Shown one piece after another: positions 1 through 11,637 of a DNA stretch of 33,230 bases. Location: assembly GCA_903951185.1 (NCBI GenBank), contig CAJBBC010000014.1, positions 1-33,230 of the forward strand, in the 5' to 3' direction. The notes under the pieces were generated by a model. That model had not been told where the DNA came from. It searched no databases and saw only the letters and a list, made by a program, of their open reading frames with translations. The translations under genes and the position numbers were made by a program. The first letter of the stretch is position 1. Each line of letters starts with the position of its first letter. This DNA comes from an uncultured Actinomycetes bacterium (GTDB lineage: Bacteria; Actinomycetota; Actinomycetes; S36-B12; UBA5976).

Positions 1-557
1 GCTTGTCGGAAAAGTCCTTCGAATGACATCCCCAAACGCATCGCTGCACTTATCGACGGAGCATTAAGTGCATTGCATTTCCATTCATAGCGGCGATAGC
101 CAAGATCAAATGCGTGCTTCATCATTAAGTACATTGCTTCAGTTGCAATTGGTTTTTGTTGGATAACTGGCGAAAAAGTTATGTAACCAACTTCGATTGA
201 ACTTGAAGCCGGATCAATGCGCAGGTATGAAGCTACACCTACTGCTTTTCCAGAGTTTGCGTCAATGATTGCGTAAAAGAATGGGTCTGCTTTATGTTGT
301 ACGCCTTCAACCCAAGTGCGATATTGCGCAGCCGAATTAAATGGACCTTGTGGCATGTATGTCCAGAGCAATCCATCTGCATCTAATGCATAAACCTCAT
401 AGAGATCGTCTGCATGTTTGTCAGCATCTAATGACTCTAAGTAGCAATATTCGCCAGTTAGTTTTACTGATTCATCAGGAATACCAGGTTTTGTTATTTC
501 ACCCAGTGGTAAGCCAATTGGATTTCCGTGTTGATCTGGTACAGAACTAATTTGCAT
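1..557 (-). CDS. GNAT family (RimJ/RimL-like) N-acetyltransferase, C-terminus truncated by window edge
   Basis: Reverse frame from ATG at 557 reads MQISSVPDQHGNPIGLPLGEITKPGIPDESVKLTGEYCYLESL...VGVASYLRIDPASSSIEVGYITFSPVIQQKPIATEAMYLMMKHAFDLGYRRYEWKCNALNAPSISAAMRLGMSFEGLFRQ, a GNAT fold pattern; open to base 1. Confidence 0.85.
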   Translation of the reverse strand, partial: MQISSVPDQHGNPIGLPLGEITKPGIPDESVKLTGEYCYLESLDADKHADDLYEVYALDADGLLWTYMPQGPFNSAAQYRTWVEGVQHKADPFFYAIIDANSGKAVGVASYLRIDPASSSIEVGYITFSPVIQQKPIATEAMYLMMKHAFDLGYRRYEWKCNALNAPSISAAMRLGMSFEGLFRQ

Positions 558-574
558 ATAACTAGGTTAAGCGA

Positions 575-1882
<1,308 letters not shown>

Positions 1883-1919
1883 TTACGTTTGCAACTTGCT
1901 AAGGCTACTAGAAGTCGAA

Positions 1920-2945
1920 CTACTTAATTCGAGTGCCAGTAGAACGTAAGTCTTCACAAGCTCGGACAACTCGTGTGGCCATGTTTGCTTCAGCTAATTT
2001 GCCGTATGCCCGCGGATCGTAAACCTTCTTATTTCCAACTTCGCCATCAATTTTTAAGATGCCGTCGTAATTCTTGAATATGTGGTCAACGATTGGACGA
2101 GTGAATGCGTACTGAGTATCTGTATCGATATTCATTTTGATGACACCGTAATCAAGAGATTCACGAATTTCTGATAGCAACGAGCCAGAACCGCCGTGAA
2201 ATACCAAATCAAGTGGCTTCTCTTTAGTGTTGTGCTTTTTTTGCACTGCTTCTTGTAAATCTTTAAGTATAGATGGGGTCAGCACTACGTTGCCTGGCTT
2301 ATAAACGCCGTGCACGTTACCGAATGTTGCCGCAACTAAATAGCGACCGCGTTGACCTAAACCAAGTTTGTCTGCCATTGCAAGTGCGTCTTCAGGTGTT
2401 GAAAATAGTTTGGCATCATGTGTTGCTTCGATACCATCTTCTTCGCCACCAACTACGCCAATTTCAATTTCAAGAATTGTTTTTGCAGCTACACACTTAT
2501 CAAGCATCTCATCGGCAATATTTAAATTTTGAGTTAATGAAACAGCTGAACCATCCCACATATGTGATTGAAATAAAGGTTCTTGTCCCGCTTTAACGCG
2601 CTCGGCAGAAATTTGAACTAGAGGTCGCATGAATCCGTCTAGTTTTTCTTCAGGACAGTGATCGGTATGTAATGCAATATTTACGTTGTAACTTTTTGCA
2701 ATTGCGTGCGTAAATTCGGCGAGTGCAACAGAGCCAGCCACCATATTCTTTACACTTTGGCCAGAGGCAAATTCCGCGCCGCCCCAAGATACTTGCACGA
2801 TGCCATCTGACTCGGCTTCAGCAAAACCACGAATAGCTGCAACTATCGTTTGTGATGAGGTGCAGTTAATTGCTGGGTACGCAAATGCACCGGCTTTAGC
2901 GCGGTCAAGCATTTCGTTATATACATCTGGACTCGCAATAGGCAT
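1920..2945 (-). CDS. fbaA: Class II fructose-bisphosphate aldolase
   Basis: HTDHCPEEKLDGFMRPL, EIEIGVVGGEEDG, FGNVHGVYKPGNV and VFHGGSGS motifs; 341 aa. Confidence 0.95.
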   Translation of the reverse strand: MPIASPDVYNEMLDRAKAGAFAYPAINCTSSQTIVAAIRGFAEAESDGIVQVSWGGAEFASGQSVKNMVAGSVALAEFTHAIAKSYNVNIALHTDHCPEEKLDGFMRPLVQISAERVKAGQEPLFQSHMWDGSAVSLTQNLNIADEMLDKCVAAKTILEIEIGVVGGEEDGIEATHDAKLFSTPEDALAMADKLGLGQRGRYLVAATFGNVHGVYKPGNVVLTPSILKDLQEAVQKKHNTKEKPLDLVFHGGSGSLLSEIRESLDYGVIKMNIDTDTQYAFTRPIVDHIFKNYDGILKIDGEVGNKKVYDPRAYGKLAEANMATRVVRACEDLRSTGTRIK

Positions 2946-3028
2946 TTCAAACTCCTGAAAATCCGGTTTCTGCGGGCCAATCGGCGCCGTTACCCGTGCC
3001 TTTATTCTGTCATGGATAGGCTCGAGGA

Positions 3029-3712
3029 ATGATTACCCCTCTTGAAAATATGCTCGCCGTAACAATTCGACAGGCCGGCTTACTCGATCCTGAAGGTTTG
3101 CTCAAGGGGTTTGGGCAATACGCATTTGCCATAACTTTGGTGATCTTGGTTATTGAATGTGGCGTTATTTTTGGTGCCGTGTTACCTGGTGACTCGCTTT
3201 TATTTATTGTTGGCTTACTTCTAGCCAGTGGATTTATTTCAGTGCCACTGCCAATTGCTTTACTGCTAATGATCATTGCAGCATTTGCCGGAAATGTGAT
3301 TGGTTATTGGACTGGTGCAAAAATTGGTCCGCGACTTTTTAGTCGACCAGATTCAAAAATCTTTAGACAAGAGTTCGTTGAACAAACACATTTATTCTTC
3401 GAAAAATTTGGTCCTCGAGCAATCGTGCTAGCCAGGTTCGTACCCATAGTTCGATCGATTATTACCAGTATGGCCGGAATCGCAAAAATGGATAAACGAA
3501 CTTTTTATGTATTTAGCGGCATTGGCGCTGTTGTTTGGATTGTTTCACTAACGCTGGCTGGTTACTTCTTAGGCAGTATCGACTTTGTGAAAAACAATAT
3601 TGAAGCAGTAACTATTACATTGGTGATTTTAAGTACGATTCCGATTTACTTTGAAGTGCGCAGACAACGTAAAGGCTTTAAAGCTGAATTAGAAAATCGC
3701 AAAAATTCTTAA
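3029..3712 (+). CDS. DedA family membrane protein
   Basis: FGAVLPGDSLLFIVGLLLASG, GNVIGYWTGAKIGPRLF and FGPRAIVLARFVPIVRSIITSMAGIAKMDKRTFYVFSGIGAVVW are DedA/SNARE-associated signatures. Confidence 0.93.
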   Translation: MITPLENMLAVTIRQAGLLDPEGLLKGFGQYAFAITLVILVIECGVIFGAVLPGDSLLFIVGLLLASGFISVPLPIALLLMIIAAFAGNVIGYWTGAKIGPRLFSRPDSKIFRQEFVEQTHLFFEKFGPRAIVLARFVPIVRSIITSMAGIAKMDKRTFYVFSGIGAVVWIVSLTLAGYFLGSIDFVKNNIEAVTITLVILSTIPIYFEVRRQRKGFKAELENRKNS

Positions 3713-4242
3713 AGACCTAAGTCGGCAAGGTTATAAGCGTATAAATACTTAAGCCCTTTTTCTTCGACTGCAGTCGCGGCGGCTCGTTCAACTATGACAG
3801 CTACGCCAACAACCTCTGCGCCTTCAGCACGTAATGCTTCTACTGCCGTAAGTACGGAACCGCCCGTTGTACTTGTGTCTTCAACAGCCAGGACGCGACG
3901 GCCTTTAACATCAGGGCCTTCAATTCTTCGCTGTAAGCCATGTGCTTTTTCAGCTTTACGAACCACAAATGCATCGAGCTGGCGACCTTGCGCGTGCGCC
4001 GCATGTAACATTGCCGCAGCCACTGGGTCAGCACCTAAAGTTAAGCCACCTACTGCGTCAAAATCTAAATCTTTAGTTAGTTCTAACATCACTCGACCAA
4101 CTAATGGCGCAGCCTGGGCATCAAGTGTTACGCGACGAAGGTCTACGTAGTAATCGGCTTCTTTGCCACTGGAAAGTATTACTTTTCCATGAACAACTGC
4201 TTTATCAAGTATTTGTTGTTTAAGTAATTCGCGATCTGACAT
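3709..4242 (-). CDS. pyrE: Orotate phosphoribosyltransferase
   Basis: SSGKEADYYVDLRRVTLD and VLAVEDTSTTGGSVLTAVEALRAEGAEVVGVAVIVER PRPP-binding motif. Confidence 0.95.
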   Translation of the reverse strand: MSDRELLKQQILDKAVVHGKVILSSGKEADYYVDLRRVTLDAQAAPLVGRVMLELTKDLDFDAVGGLTLGADPVAAAMLHAAHAQGRQLDAFVVRKAEKAHGLQRRIEGPDVKGRRVLAVEDTSTTGGSVLTAVEALRAEGAEVVGVAVIVERAAATAVEEKGLKYLYAYNLADLGL

Positions 4243-4711
4243 GGCTACAGCCTATTACCCGCGCACATGGCAAAGTAGGTACATGGCTGTTGTCGCATAC
4301 CTCCCAACGGATGATGCAGTTAACCCATTTGCCGGAAGTGTTCAGCTAAAAACTTCGCCTTTTGTAGTTAGTTCGCCACCGCCAAATATTCGTTGGGTGG
4401 CTCATGTTTCAGCTGAGTTAGCCAAAACGGCTGAGCCATTAGTTTTAGTTTTTGCAGGTGCGCAGGCAGTGCACGCACCTGCACTTGGATTTAGCCGACG
4501 TTCATTGCGTCGCCCAGCCGTTGCTTATGTTCTGATTGACCCGATGTTGCCTCAAGTTGGCGGCGACTACGGCGATTGGCCCGATGCCCCAGTAACAGTT
4601 CTGCTTACTGAATCTGCAACTGAACTTGCTAAAGAAGCAGCGCTGCAATCTAGATTGCGTGGCTGGACAGTTACGAATGATCCACTTACAAAAGTTTTAG
4701 AAAATTACTAA
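4241..4711 (+). CDS. Uncharacterised protein, possibly a degenerate alpha/beta-hydrolase-like domain; start could be ATG 4241 or ATG 4283
   Basis: 156-aa ORF fitting exactly between pyrE and the SDR; LVLVFAGAQAVHAPALGF...AYVLIDPMLPQVGGDY resembles a nucleophile-elbow/strand pattern without Ser. Confidence 0.7.
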   Translation: MATAYYPRTWQSRYMAVVAYLPTDDAVNPFAGSVQLKTSPFVVSSPPPNIRWVAHVSAELAKTAEPLVLVFAGAQAVHAPALGFSRRSLRRPAVAYVLIDPMLPQVGGDYGDWPDAPVTVLLTESATELAKEAALQSRLRGWTVTNDPLTKVLENY

Positions 4712-5479
4712 CTAGCGACGCGAAGTATTTGAAATTCGACGAACTACCGGTCTTGGTAAATATTGAGCAACAAAACTCAAAATTTTATATTGCAAACCTG
4801 GAACGCTAACAGGTTTATTTCTAGCAAAATCCTTTAGCGAAGTTTTGACAACCTTATCTACATCAAGCCACATCCAATTTGGAACTGTTGATATTTCCAT
4901 ATTTGCGCGTTGATGAAATTCAGTTCGGGTATAGCCGGGGCAAAGTGCCATTACATGAACTTGGCTGGCGCGATGTTGAAAAGCTAGCGCCTCACTGAAC
5001 GAAGTAACCCATGCTTTTGCTGAACTATAAGTTCCACTAGATAACCAGCCGGCTACTGAGCTGACGTTGATCACTCCGCCAGAATTTCGCGCGACTAAAC
5101 CAGGCATGGCTGCATGAGTTATTTGCAGTACTGCACCCACTAAAACATCAAGTAAATCTTGCTCCGCGGCTAATCCACCGCCAACGAAATCTTGTTTAAT
5201 CCCAAAACCCGCATTATTAATTACTAGTTCAATGTCTTCGGCCGCAGCTCGGCAAGCAACTTCACCAAGCGCAACTTTATTTGTCAGATCCGCAACCAAG
5301 ATCTCGGTCTTTATATCAAATTTATTTTTTAATTCATTCGCTAGCAAAGTTAATCGTTCGTTATCTCGGGCAACTAAAACTAGGTCCATCCCACGACTGG
5401 CTAATTCAAATGCATACGCGCGACCAATTCCTGCAGTTGCTCCTGTGATCAATGCAGTTTTATTCGTTGAGTTACTCAC
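4712..5479 (-). CDS. SDR family NAD(P)-dependent oxidoreductase
   Basis: ALITGATAGIGRAYAFELASRG (TGxxxGIG), NNAG, VSSVAGWLSSGTYSSAKAW (YxxxK). Confidence 0.92.
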   Translation of the reverse strand: MSNSTNKTALITGATAGIGRAYAFELASRGMDLVLVARDNERLTLLANELKNKFDIKTEILVADLTNKVALGEVACRAAAEDIELVINNAGFGIKQDFVGGGLAAEQDLLDVLVGAVLQITHAAMPGLVARNSGGVINVSSVAGWLSSGTYSSAKAWVTSFSEALAFQHRASQVHVMALCPGYTRTEFHQRANMEISTVPNWMWLDVDKVVKTSLKDFARNKPVSVPGLQYKILSFVAQYLPRPVVRRISNTSRR

Positions 5480-5492
5480 GGTTAGTTACTCC

Positions 5493-5846
5493 CTATGCTC
5501 GACGTTGTGGTCGCCAAACCACAAGCGCAGTTGAAGGTCCATCTACTGCAGCGCGCAATGCTGCCAACTCTTTTAAGGTTGCTTCAAGTTGTTCTTCAAG
5601 TGCCATAATTCGAATGATTCCAGATAGCGTGACACCTTCAGCGGATAATCTTGCTACTTCTCTTAGCCGACCGATATCGCGTAACGAATAGAGCCGATTC
5701 ATTCCAATCGATCGACCAGGTGATACAAGTCCAAGTCGGTCATACTGGCGAAGTGTTTGAGGATGTAGTCCGGCAAGTTGCGCCGCTACTGAAATTACAT
5801 AAAGCGGAACATCATGATGAATTTCGTAATTATCCACGCTTACCAT
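5493..5846 (-). CDS. hspR: MerR-family heat-shock repressor HspR
   Basis: [49 protein letters not shown]; last gene of the dnaK operon, overlapping the dnaJ 3' end. Confidence 0.93.
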   Translation of the reverse strand: MVSVDNYEIHHDVPLYVISVAAQLAGLHPQTLRQYDRLGLVSPGRSIGMNRLYSLRDIGRLREVARLSAEGVTLSGIIRIMALEEQLEATLKELAALRAAVDGPSTALVVWRPQRRA

Positions 5847-6792
5847 CCTTATGATTCAAGCGTTTAGATTTTTCTACTAATTGCGCGCGTGGATCAAAAT
5901 CTGATGTGGCTGAAGCAAATAAATTAAGTGCGCGCAGCGCATCTTCAGAAATTTTTTCTGGTACGGCAATGTCAACAGTGACAATCAGGTCCCCCGCAGC
6001 GCCTTGCGCTTTTGGCACACCTTTTCCGCGGGCCCTAAATTTTGCACCAGACTTTGTGCCAGCTGGAATTCGAATTATTACCGGTGGACCGTCTAAAACT
6101 GGAACTTTAATATCAGCACCGTTAACTGCTTCATCAAATTTAATTGGGACTGTGATGGTTAAGTTATCGCTATCTCGACCAAAAATTTCATGGGTGCTAA
6201 CTGAAATATTTATGAATAGATCACCAGCAGGTGCGCCGGCTTCACCAGCTGCGCCTTTTCCTTTTAATCTGATTTTTTGATCATTCTTAACACCGGCCGG
6301 TATTCGTGCCTGCACAGTGTGTGATGAAAGTCGTAGTGGAATTGTTGTCCCGTAAATTGCATCTTCGAAATTTAGAGTTACTGAAGTTTCAAGATCGGCA
6401 CCTTTACGTGGTCCACGAGCGCGACCGCCACCAAAAATTCCGCCAAGTAAATCGCCTAAGTCCCCGATATCACCCATTGTTCCAAAATTACTTGAACCAA
6501 AGTTTTGCGCCCCAGGTCCAAACATGTCGTTTGGATTGAAGCCGCCCCGATTTTGTCCACCATAAAGTTGGGCATCGTCGTATTCAGACCGTCGCTTTTT
6601 ATCTGACAACACGTCGTACGCTTCACTTACTTCCTTGAAGCGTTCTTCCGTTTTTTTGTCACCTGGATTTGTATCAGGATGAAAATCTTTAGCCAGTTTT
6701 CGGTAAGCCTTTTTAATCGCACTTGCATCAGCATCTTTGGCAACACCAAGAACTTTGTAATAGTCCTTTTCTAAATAATCTTTAACTGCCAT
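5830..6792 (-). CDS. dnaJ: DnaJ-family co-chaperone without a zinc-finger domain (ORF open to 6813; ATG at 6792 preferred)
   Basis: [36 protein letters not shown] with HPD and Gly/Phe region; DnaJ C-terminal domains; no cysteine in the whole protein. Confidence 0.93.
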   Translation of the reverse strand: MAVKDYLEKDYYKVLGVAKDADASAIKKAYRKLAKDFHPDTNPGDKKTEERFKEVSEAYDVLSDKKRRSEYDDAQLYGGQNRGGFNPNDMFGPGAQNFGSSNFGTMGDIGDLGDLLGGIFGGGRARGPRKGADLETSVTLNFEDAIYGTTIPLRLSSHTVQARIPAGVKNDQKIRLKGKGAAGEAGAPAGDLFINISVSTHEIFGRDSDNLTITVPIKFDEAVNGADIKVPVLDGPPVIIRIPAGTKSGAKFRARGKGVPKAQGAAGDLIVTVDIAVPEKISEDALRALNLFASATSDFDPRAQLVEKSKRLNHKDGKRG

Positions 6793-6824
6793 CGATCCCT
6801 CCTCAAGGCTCAATCAACTACGAA

Positions 6825-7361
6825 TTAATTCGGGTCAGAAACACTAACGATTGCCGCTCGAATTATTTTTCCGTTGAATTCATAACCGGGCTGATAAATA
6901 ATGGCGCAAGTTGGTTTATCAACCTGATCACTATGTTCATGCGCAATTGCTTCATGACGCGTTGGATCAAACTCATCGCCGGGTTCACCGAATGGCTTCA
7001 TGCCAAGACGTTGAACTGTGGATTCCAAAGCTTCGCCAACACTCTTAAACGCGCCATCAAGTTCACCATGGGTACGAGCTCTACCGATGTCATCGATTAC
7101 TGGTAAAAATTCAGCCAGAATCCCAGACACAATTAATTCACGAGTTACTTCACGATCCCGTTCAACGCGTTTGCGGTAATTTGCATACTCGGCTTGAATT
7201 CGCTGCAAATCAGCAGTTAATTCAGTAATCGGATCCACCGGAGTTTCCACAACAGGCTCCCCTTGGTCTTGCGACCTTGGGGCTCCTGTTTGCGGATCTA
7301 CCTTGCGTTTATCGGTGATCTTGACGTCCTCGGTTTCTACGCCGTGGTCGTTTTCGTTCAC
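6825..7361 (-). CDS. grpE: Nucleotide exchange factor GrpE
   Basis: [37 protein letters not shown]...RHEAIAHE...VQPGYEF-like ([20 protein letters not shown]). Confidence 0.96.
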   Translation of the reverse strand: MNENDHGVETEDVKITDKRKVDPQTGAPRSQDQGEPVVETPVDPITELTADLQRIQAEYANYRKRVERDREVTRELIVSGILAEFLPVIDDIGRARTHGELDGAFKSVGEALESTVQRLGMKPFGEPGDEFDPTRHEAIAHEHSDQVDKPTCAIIYQPGYEFNGKIIRAAIVSVSDPN

Positions 7362-9175
7362 TTAGTTTGCGCCTCTTCTACGATTTCTGCATCGACAACA
7401 TCGTCATCAGCATTTGCTTCTTCGCCTTGCGCTTTAGTGTTCTCATAAAGAGCTGCACCAAGTGCTTGGCTTGCTGTGCCAACTTGTTCAACTGCATTCT
7501 TGATCGCTTCTAGGTCTTCGCCTTCAAGTGCTTTCTTAAGCGCAGCTAACGGTTCTTCAACATTTGCTTTAGCATCTGCTGGAACTTTGTCGCTGTTCTC
7601 TTCTAAGAACTTTTCAGTTTGGAAGACAAGTGCATCTGCTTGATTTCGGATTTCAGCTTCTTCACGACGCTTACGATCTTCTTCAGCGTGTGATTCGGCA
7701 TCTGCCATCATGCGATCAATTTCTTCCTTAGATAATGCGCCACCACCGGTGATTGTCATCGACTGCTCTTTACCAGTACCAAGATCCTTAGCCGAAACGT
7801 GAACGATACCGTTTGCATCAATATCGAAAGTTACTTCGATTTGAGGAACGTTACGTGGTGCTGGTGGTAATCCAGTTAGTTCAAACGTTCCGAGCTTCTT
7901 GTTGTAAGCAGCCATTTCACGTTCACCTTGGAATACCTGAATAAGCACTGACGGTTGGCTATCTTCAGCAGTTGTGAAGATTTCCGAGCGCTTAGTAGGA
8001 ATAGTGGTGTTGCGTTCAATTAACTTAGTCATCACGCCACCTTTGGTTTCGATACCAAGTGATAGTGGTGTTACGTCAAGAAGTAGAACATCTTTAACTT
8101 CACCTTTAAGTACGCCTGCTTGTAGTGCAGCACCTACTGCCACAACCTCATCTGGGTTAACACCCTTATTCGGTTCGCGACCACCAGTTAATTCTTTAAC
8201 TAATTCAGTCACAGATGGCATTCGAGTTGAACCACCAACAAGTACTACGTGATGGATATCCGAAACTTTAACGCCAGCATCTTTAACCACTTGATTGAAC
8301 GGAGCTTTGGTTCGTTCAAGTAGATCAGCTGTCATCTTCTGGAATTCAGCACGAGTCAGAGTTAGGTCTAAGTGAAGCGGACCTGCATCTGATGCAGTGA
8401 TGTATGGCAAATTGATATTTGCTGACTGTGAAGAAGATAATTCAATCTTTGCTTTTTCAGCAGCTTCACGTAAACGTTGCAATGCAACTTTGTCAGTTGA
8501 TAAATCAATTCCGTTTGAATTCTTGAATTCAGTAACTAAGTGATCAACTACGCGCTGATCCCAGTCATCTCCACCAAGATTGTTATCACCACTTGTGGCT
8601 TTAACTTCAACGATGCCTTCACCAATTTCTAGAAGTGAAACGTCGAATGTTCCACCACCAAGATCGAATACCAAAATAGTTTGATCTTGGTCGCCCTTAT
8701 CTAGACCATAAGCAAGTGCAGCAGCAGTCGGTTCGTTAACAATACGAAGTACGTTAAGCCCGGCAATCTGACCTGCATCTTTAGTTGCTTGACGTTGTGC
8801 GTCATTAAAGTAAGCCGGCACAGTAATAACTGCATCAGTTACGGTTTCGCCAAGGTAAGCCTCAGCATCACGTTTTAGTTTTTGAAGTACGCGAGCAGAA
8901 ATTTCTTGCGCGTTGTACTTCTTTCCATCAATATCTACATTCCATTTAGTGTCACCCATGTGACGCTTTACTGAACGAATGGTGCGGTCGACGTTAGTTA
9001 CTGCTTGACGCTTAGCAACTTCACCGACTAGAACTTCACCATTTTTTGCGAAAGCTACAACCGATGGGGTTGTCCGAGAACCTTCTGCGTTTGCGATAAC
9101 AGTCGGTTCGCCACCTTCAAGTACCGAAACTACTGAGTTAGTAGTTCCAAGATCGATACCTACTGCACGAGCCAT
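7358..9175 (-). CDS. dnaK: Molecular chaperone DnaK (Hsp70)
   Basis: [71 protein letters not shown]. Confidence 0.99.
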   Translation of the reverse strand: MARAVGIDLGTTNSVVSVLEGGEPTVIANAEGSRTTPSVVAFAKNGEVLVGEVAKRQAVTNVDRTIRSVKRHMGDTKWNVDIDGKKYNAQEISARVLQKLKRDAEAYLGETVTDAVITVPAYFNDAQRQATKDAGQIAGLNVLRIVNEPTAAALAYGLDKGDQDQTILVFDLGGGTFDVSLLEIGEGIVEVKATSGDNNLGGDDWDQRVVDHLVTEFKNSNGIDLSTDKVALQRLREAAEKAKIELSSSQSANINLPYITASDAGPLHLDLTLTRAEFQKMTADLLERTKAPFNQVVKDAGVKVSDIHHVVLVGGSTRMPSVTELVKELTGGREPNKGVNPDEVVAVGAALQAGVLKGEVKDVLLLDVTPLSLGIETKGGVMTKLIERNTTIPTKRSEIFTTAEDSQPSVLIQVFQGEREMAAYNKKLGTFELTGLPPAPRNVPQIEVTFDIDANGIVHVSAKDLGTGKEQSMTITGGGALSKEEIDRMMADAESHAEEDRKRREEAEIRNQADALVFQTEKFLEENSDKVPADAKANVEEPLAALKKALEGEDLEAIKNAVEQVGTASQALGAALYENTKAQGEEANADDDVVDAEIVEEAQTK

Positions 9176-9283
9176 TTTTCCTCCATTAAATTGCGTTACT
9201 TAATTGCCTTACTTTTCGGCCTAAGCCGCGAAACCTATTGCCTTACTCGACTCAGGGCACCTGAAACCTCAGTTATCAGATAC

Positions 9284-9304
9284 CTTGAGTCGAGTTGGCT
9301 CAAG
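9284..9304. promoter_or_regulatory. HAIR operator (HspR-associated inverted repeat) upstream of dnaK
   Basis: CTTGAGT-CGAGTTG-GCTCAAG; matches the established CTTGAGT-N7-ACTCAAG consensus with one substitution; about 110 bp upstream of the dnaK start, with hspR in the operon. Confidence 0.9.
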
Positions 9305-9434
9305 GACAAATATCATAACCTAAAAGGGTTAATACTTATTCCCGAGGATTTTCTGGGGATATCTTTAGGTCAAATACCCAAGATTTAAGCCATATCCCGC
9401 CTTCAGCTGTACTGGTTGAAATACTCTTTAAACC

Positions 9435-10472
9435 ATGCGCGCCGTGGCTTTTGATGCTTTTGGTGAACACCTATATATAAAGCAGGTTGAACTGCCAGTG
9501 GCCAGACCACATGGCGTTGTTATCAAGGTGGCCGCCACCGGTTTATGCCGAAGTGACTGGCACGGGTGGCAGGGCCACGATAGCGATATCACTGAACTAC
9601 CCCATATCCCTGGCCATGAATTTGCAGGCACGATCCATGAAGTTGGCGCCAACGTAACTAATTGGAAAATTGGCGATCGAGTAACGGTGCCATTTGTCTG
9701 CGGGTGCGGCGAATGTGTTGATTGTTTAGCTGGAAATGCTCAAGTTTGTAAATTTCAATGGCAACCTGGTTTTAACGGCCCAGGTTCATATGCCGAATAT
9801 GTGCGCATCTCACATGCAGATTTTAATTTAGTTTCTATTCCAGAAAATATCTCTTTTGAGACCGCAGCTTCTCTTGGCTGTCGTTTTGCAACTTCATACC
9901 GAGGTATTGTTCAAGTCGCAAAAGTGCAGCCAGGTGAATGGGTTGCAGTATTTGGTTGCGGGGGTGTTGGCTTAGCTGCAGTAATGATTGCAAAATCTAG
10001 AGGTGCCAGAGTAATTGGTGTTGACACTTCACATGCAGCACGTGATCGAGCAAAACTTGCTGGCGCAGAAATAGTACTTGATTCAGTTCATGATGATGTT
10101 GTCGCTGTAACTCGAAAACTTACTGAAGTTGGCGTTGACGTAACTGTTGATGCACTTGGCAGTATTAAAACAGCAAAACTGGCTGTTGAATCTTTACGTC
10201 GTCTTGGTCGTCATGTGCAGATTGGCTTATTGCCACCTGCACAGATCGGCGATCATGCCTCAATTCCAATGCACTTAGTAATTGGGCGCGAACTTCAAAT
10301 ATTTGGCAGTCACGGTATGTCAGCAGCTACTTACCCGGATATGTTGGCTGACATCAGTTCAGGACTACTCCGGCCAGATTCATTGATTGAACGGTCAATC
10401 TCACTAGAAGAAGTGCCTGATGCAATGCAAAATTTAGGTTCTCACCCAGGTATCACCATTATTAAGCCGTAA
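9435..10472 (+). CDS. Zinc-dependent alcohol dehydrogenase (MDR superfamily)
   Basis: GHEFAGTIHEVGANVTNWKIGDRVTVPFVCGCGECVDCLAGNAQVC; VFGCGGVGLAAVMIAK Rossmann motif. Confidence 0.93.
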   Translation: MRAVAFDAFGEHLYIKQVELPVARPHGVVIKVAATGLCRSDWHGWQGHDSDITELPHIPGHEFAGTIHEVGANVTNWKIGDRVTVPFVCGCGECVDCLAGNAQVCKFQWQPGFNGPGSYAEYVRISHADFNLVSIPENISFETAASLGCRFATSYRGIVQVAKVQPGEWVAVFGCGGVGLAAVMIAKSRGARVIGVDTSHAARDRAKLAGAEIVLDSVHDDVVAVTRKLTEVGVDVTVDALGSIKTAKLAVESLRRLGRHVQIGLLPPAQIGDHASIPMHLVIGRELQIFGSHGMSAATYPDMLADISSGLLRPDSLIERSISLEEVPDAMQNLGSHPGITIIKP

Positions 10473-10491
10473 GGATTGCTAACCTGCAGGG

Positions 10492-11637
10492 GTGAGAGTT
10501 TCTGCTGATTCCTTAAGTGATTTACGTAAACGTCGTAGTGCCAAATGGCGTTCTTTTGATAAAGATGTTTTGCCGTTGCCAGTGGCTGAAATGGACTATC
10601 CAATTGCTAAGCCAATCCAAGAGGTACTTCTGGATATGGTTAAGCGTTCCGATGTTGGCTATGGCGGTGTTATCCCCGAACTTCCAAAAGCGTTTGCAAA
10701 ATTCGCTAAGCGACGTTGGAACTGGGATGTAGATATAGAACAGTTCCGAATTTCGACAGATGTTGGCGTTGCCGGTGTTGAAGTAATTCGAGTATTTACA
10801 AATCCCGGTGACAAAGTCGTAATCAATTCACCGGTTTACCATAATTTTTACACTTGGATCAACGAAGCTAAATGCCAGATGGTTGATGTGCCGCTGATCA
10901 AATCAGGCGAAGATTACTTACTCGATACAGCTGGGCTAGAAAAAGAATTCGCCGCTGGTGCAAAAGTATTTCTCATGTGTCACCCACATAATCCTGTTGG
11001 CCATGTATTTTCAAGAGTTGAACTTTCTGAAATCGCAAAACTTGCAAAGCAATATGGTGTTTTGGTTATTTCAGACGAAATTCACGCACCGCTAATTTTT
11101 AAAGAAGCCAAGTTCATTCCATACTTAGCTTTAAATGAGGATGCTCGCGAAACAGGAGTTTGTATAACTTCTGCAAGTAAGTCCTGGAATTTAGCAGGCC
11201 TCAAGTGTGCGCAAATCGTTAGTCAACATCCAACTATTTTTGAAAAGTTAAATGCATTACCAGTAAGCAGTCCTTGGCGGGCATCGATTCTGGGAACTTG
11301 GGCTAGTCAAGTTGCTTACGATCAAGGTGAAAAATGGTTGGACGCTGTACTTCGAAATGTTGATCGCAACCGAAAATATTTAGCAAAACTACTTAAGAAA
11401 AACCTACCTAAAGCAAACTACGAAGTGCCAGCAAGTACTTATCTAGCTTGGGTCGACTTAAATGCATACGGAATTGAAGATCCAGCCAAAGTACTACTTG
11501 AAAAAGGTCGAGTAGCTTTCAATGACGGTTTTGATTTTGGGCCAAGCGGTAAGAATTTCGTTCGGATTAACTTAGCTACAAGTAAAGCTATGTTGCGCAA
11601 AGCGGTTAAGCGGATGGCAAAGGTACTAAACGACTAA
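10492..11637 (+). CDS. MalY/PatB-type PLP-dependent aminotransferase (C-S beta-lyase family), GTG start
   Basis: LPLPVAEMDYPIAKPIQEVL; MCHPHNPVGHVFSRVEL; VISDEIHAPLIF; TSASKSWNLAGLKCAQ (PLP Lys). Confidence 0.92.
   Translation: MRVSADSLSDLRKRRSAKWRSFDKDVLPLPVAEMDYPIAKPIQEVLLDMVKRSDVGYGGVIPELPKAFAKFAKRRWNWDVDIEQFRISTDVGVAGVEVIRVFTNPGDKVVINSPVYHNFYTWINEAKCQMVDVPLIKSGEDYLLDTAGLEKEFAAGAKVFLMCHPHNPVGHVFSRVELSEIAKLAKQYGVLVISDEIHAPLIFKEAKFIPYLALNEDARETGVCITSASKSWNLAGLKCAQIVSQHPTIFEKLNALPVSSPWRASILGTWASQVAYDQGEKWLDAVLRNVDRNRKYLAKLLKKNLPKANYEVPASTYLAWVDLNAYGIEDPAKVLLEKGRVAFNDGFDFGPSGKNFVRINLATSKAMLRKAVKRMAKVLND

Noticed and set aside
341-550. 69-aa ORF at the window start
   Set aside because: Antisense to the GNAT gene, which has coherent family motifs.
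2273-2596. 107-aa plus-strand ORF opposite fbaA
   Set aside because: Shadow ORF of the aldolase; no SD or domain.
3794-4150. 118-aa plus-strand ORF opposite pyrE
   Set aside because: Compositionally biased antisense shadow; pyrE is unambiguous.
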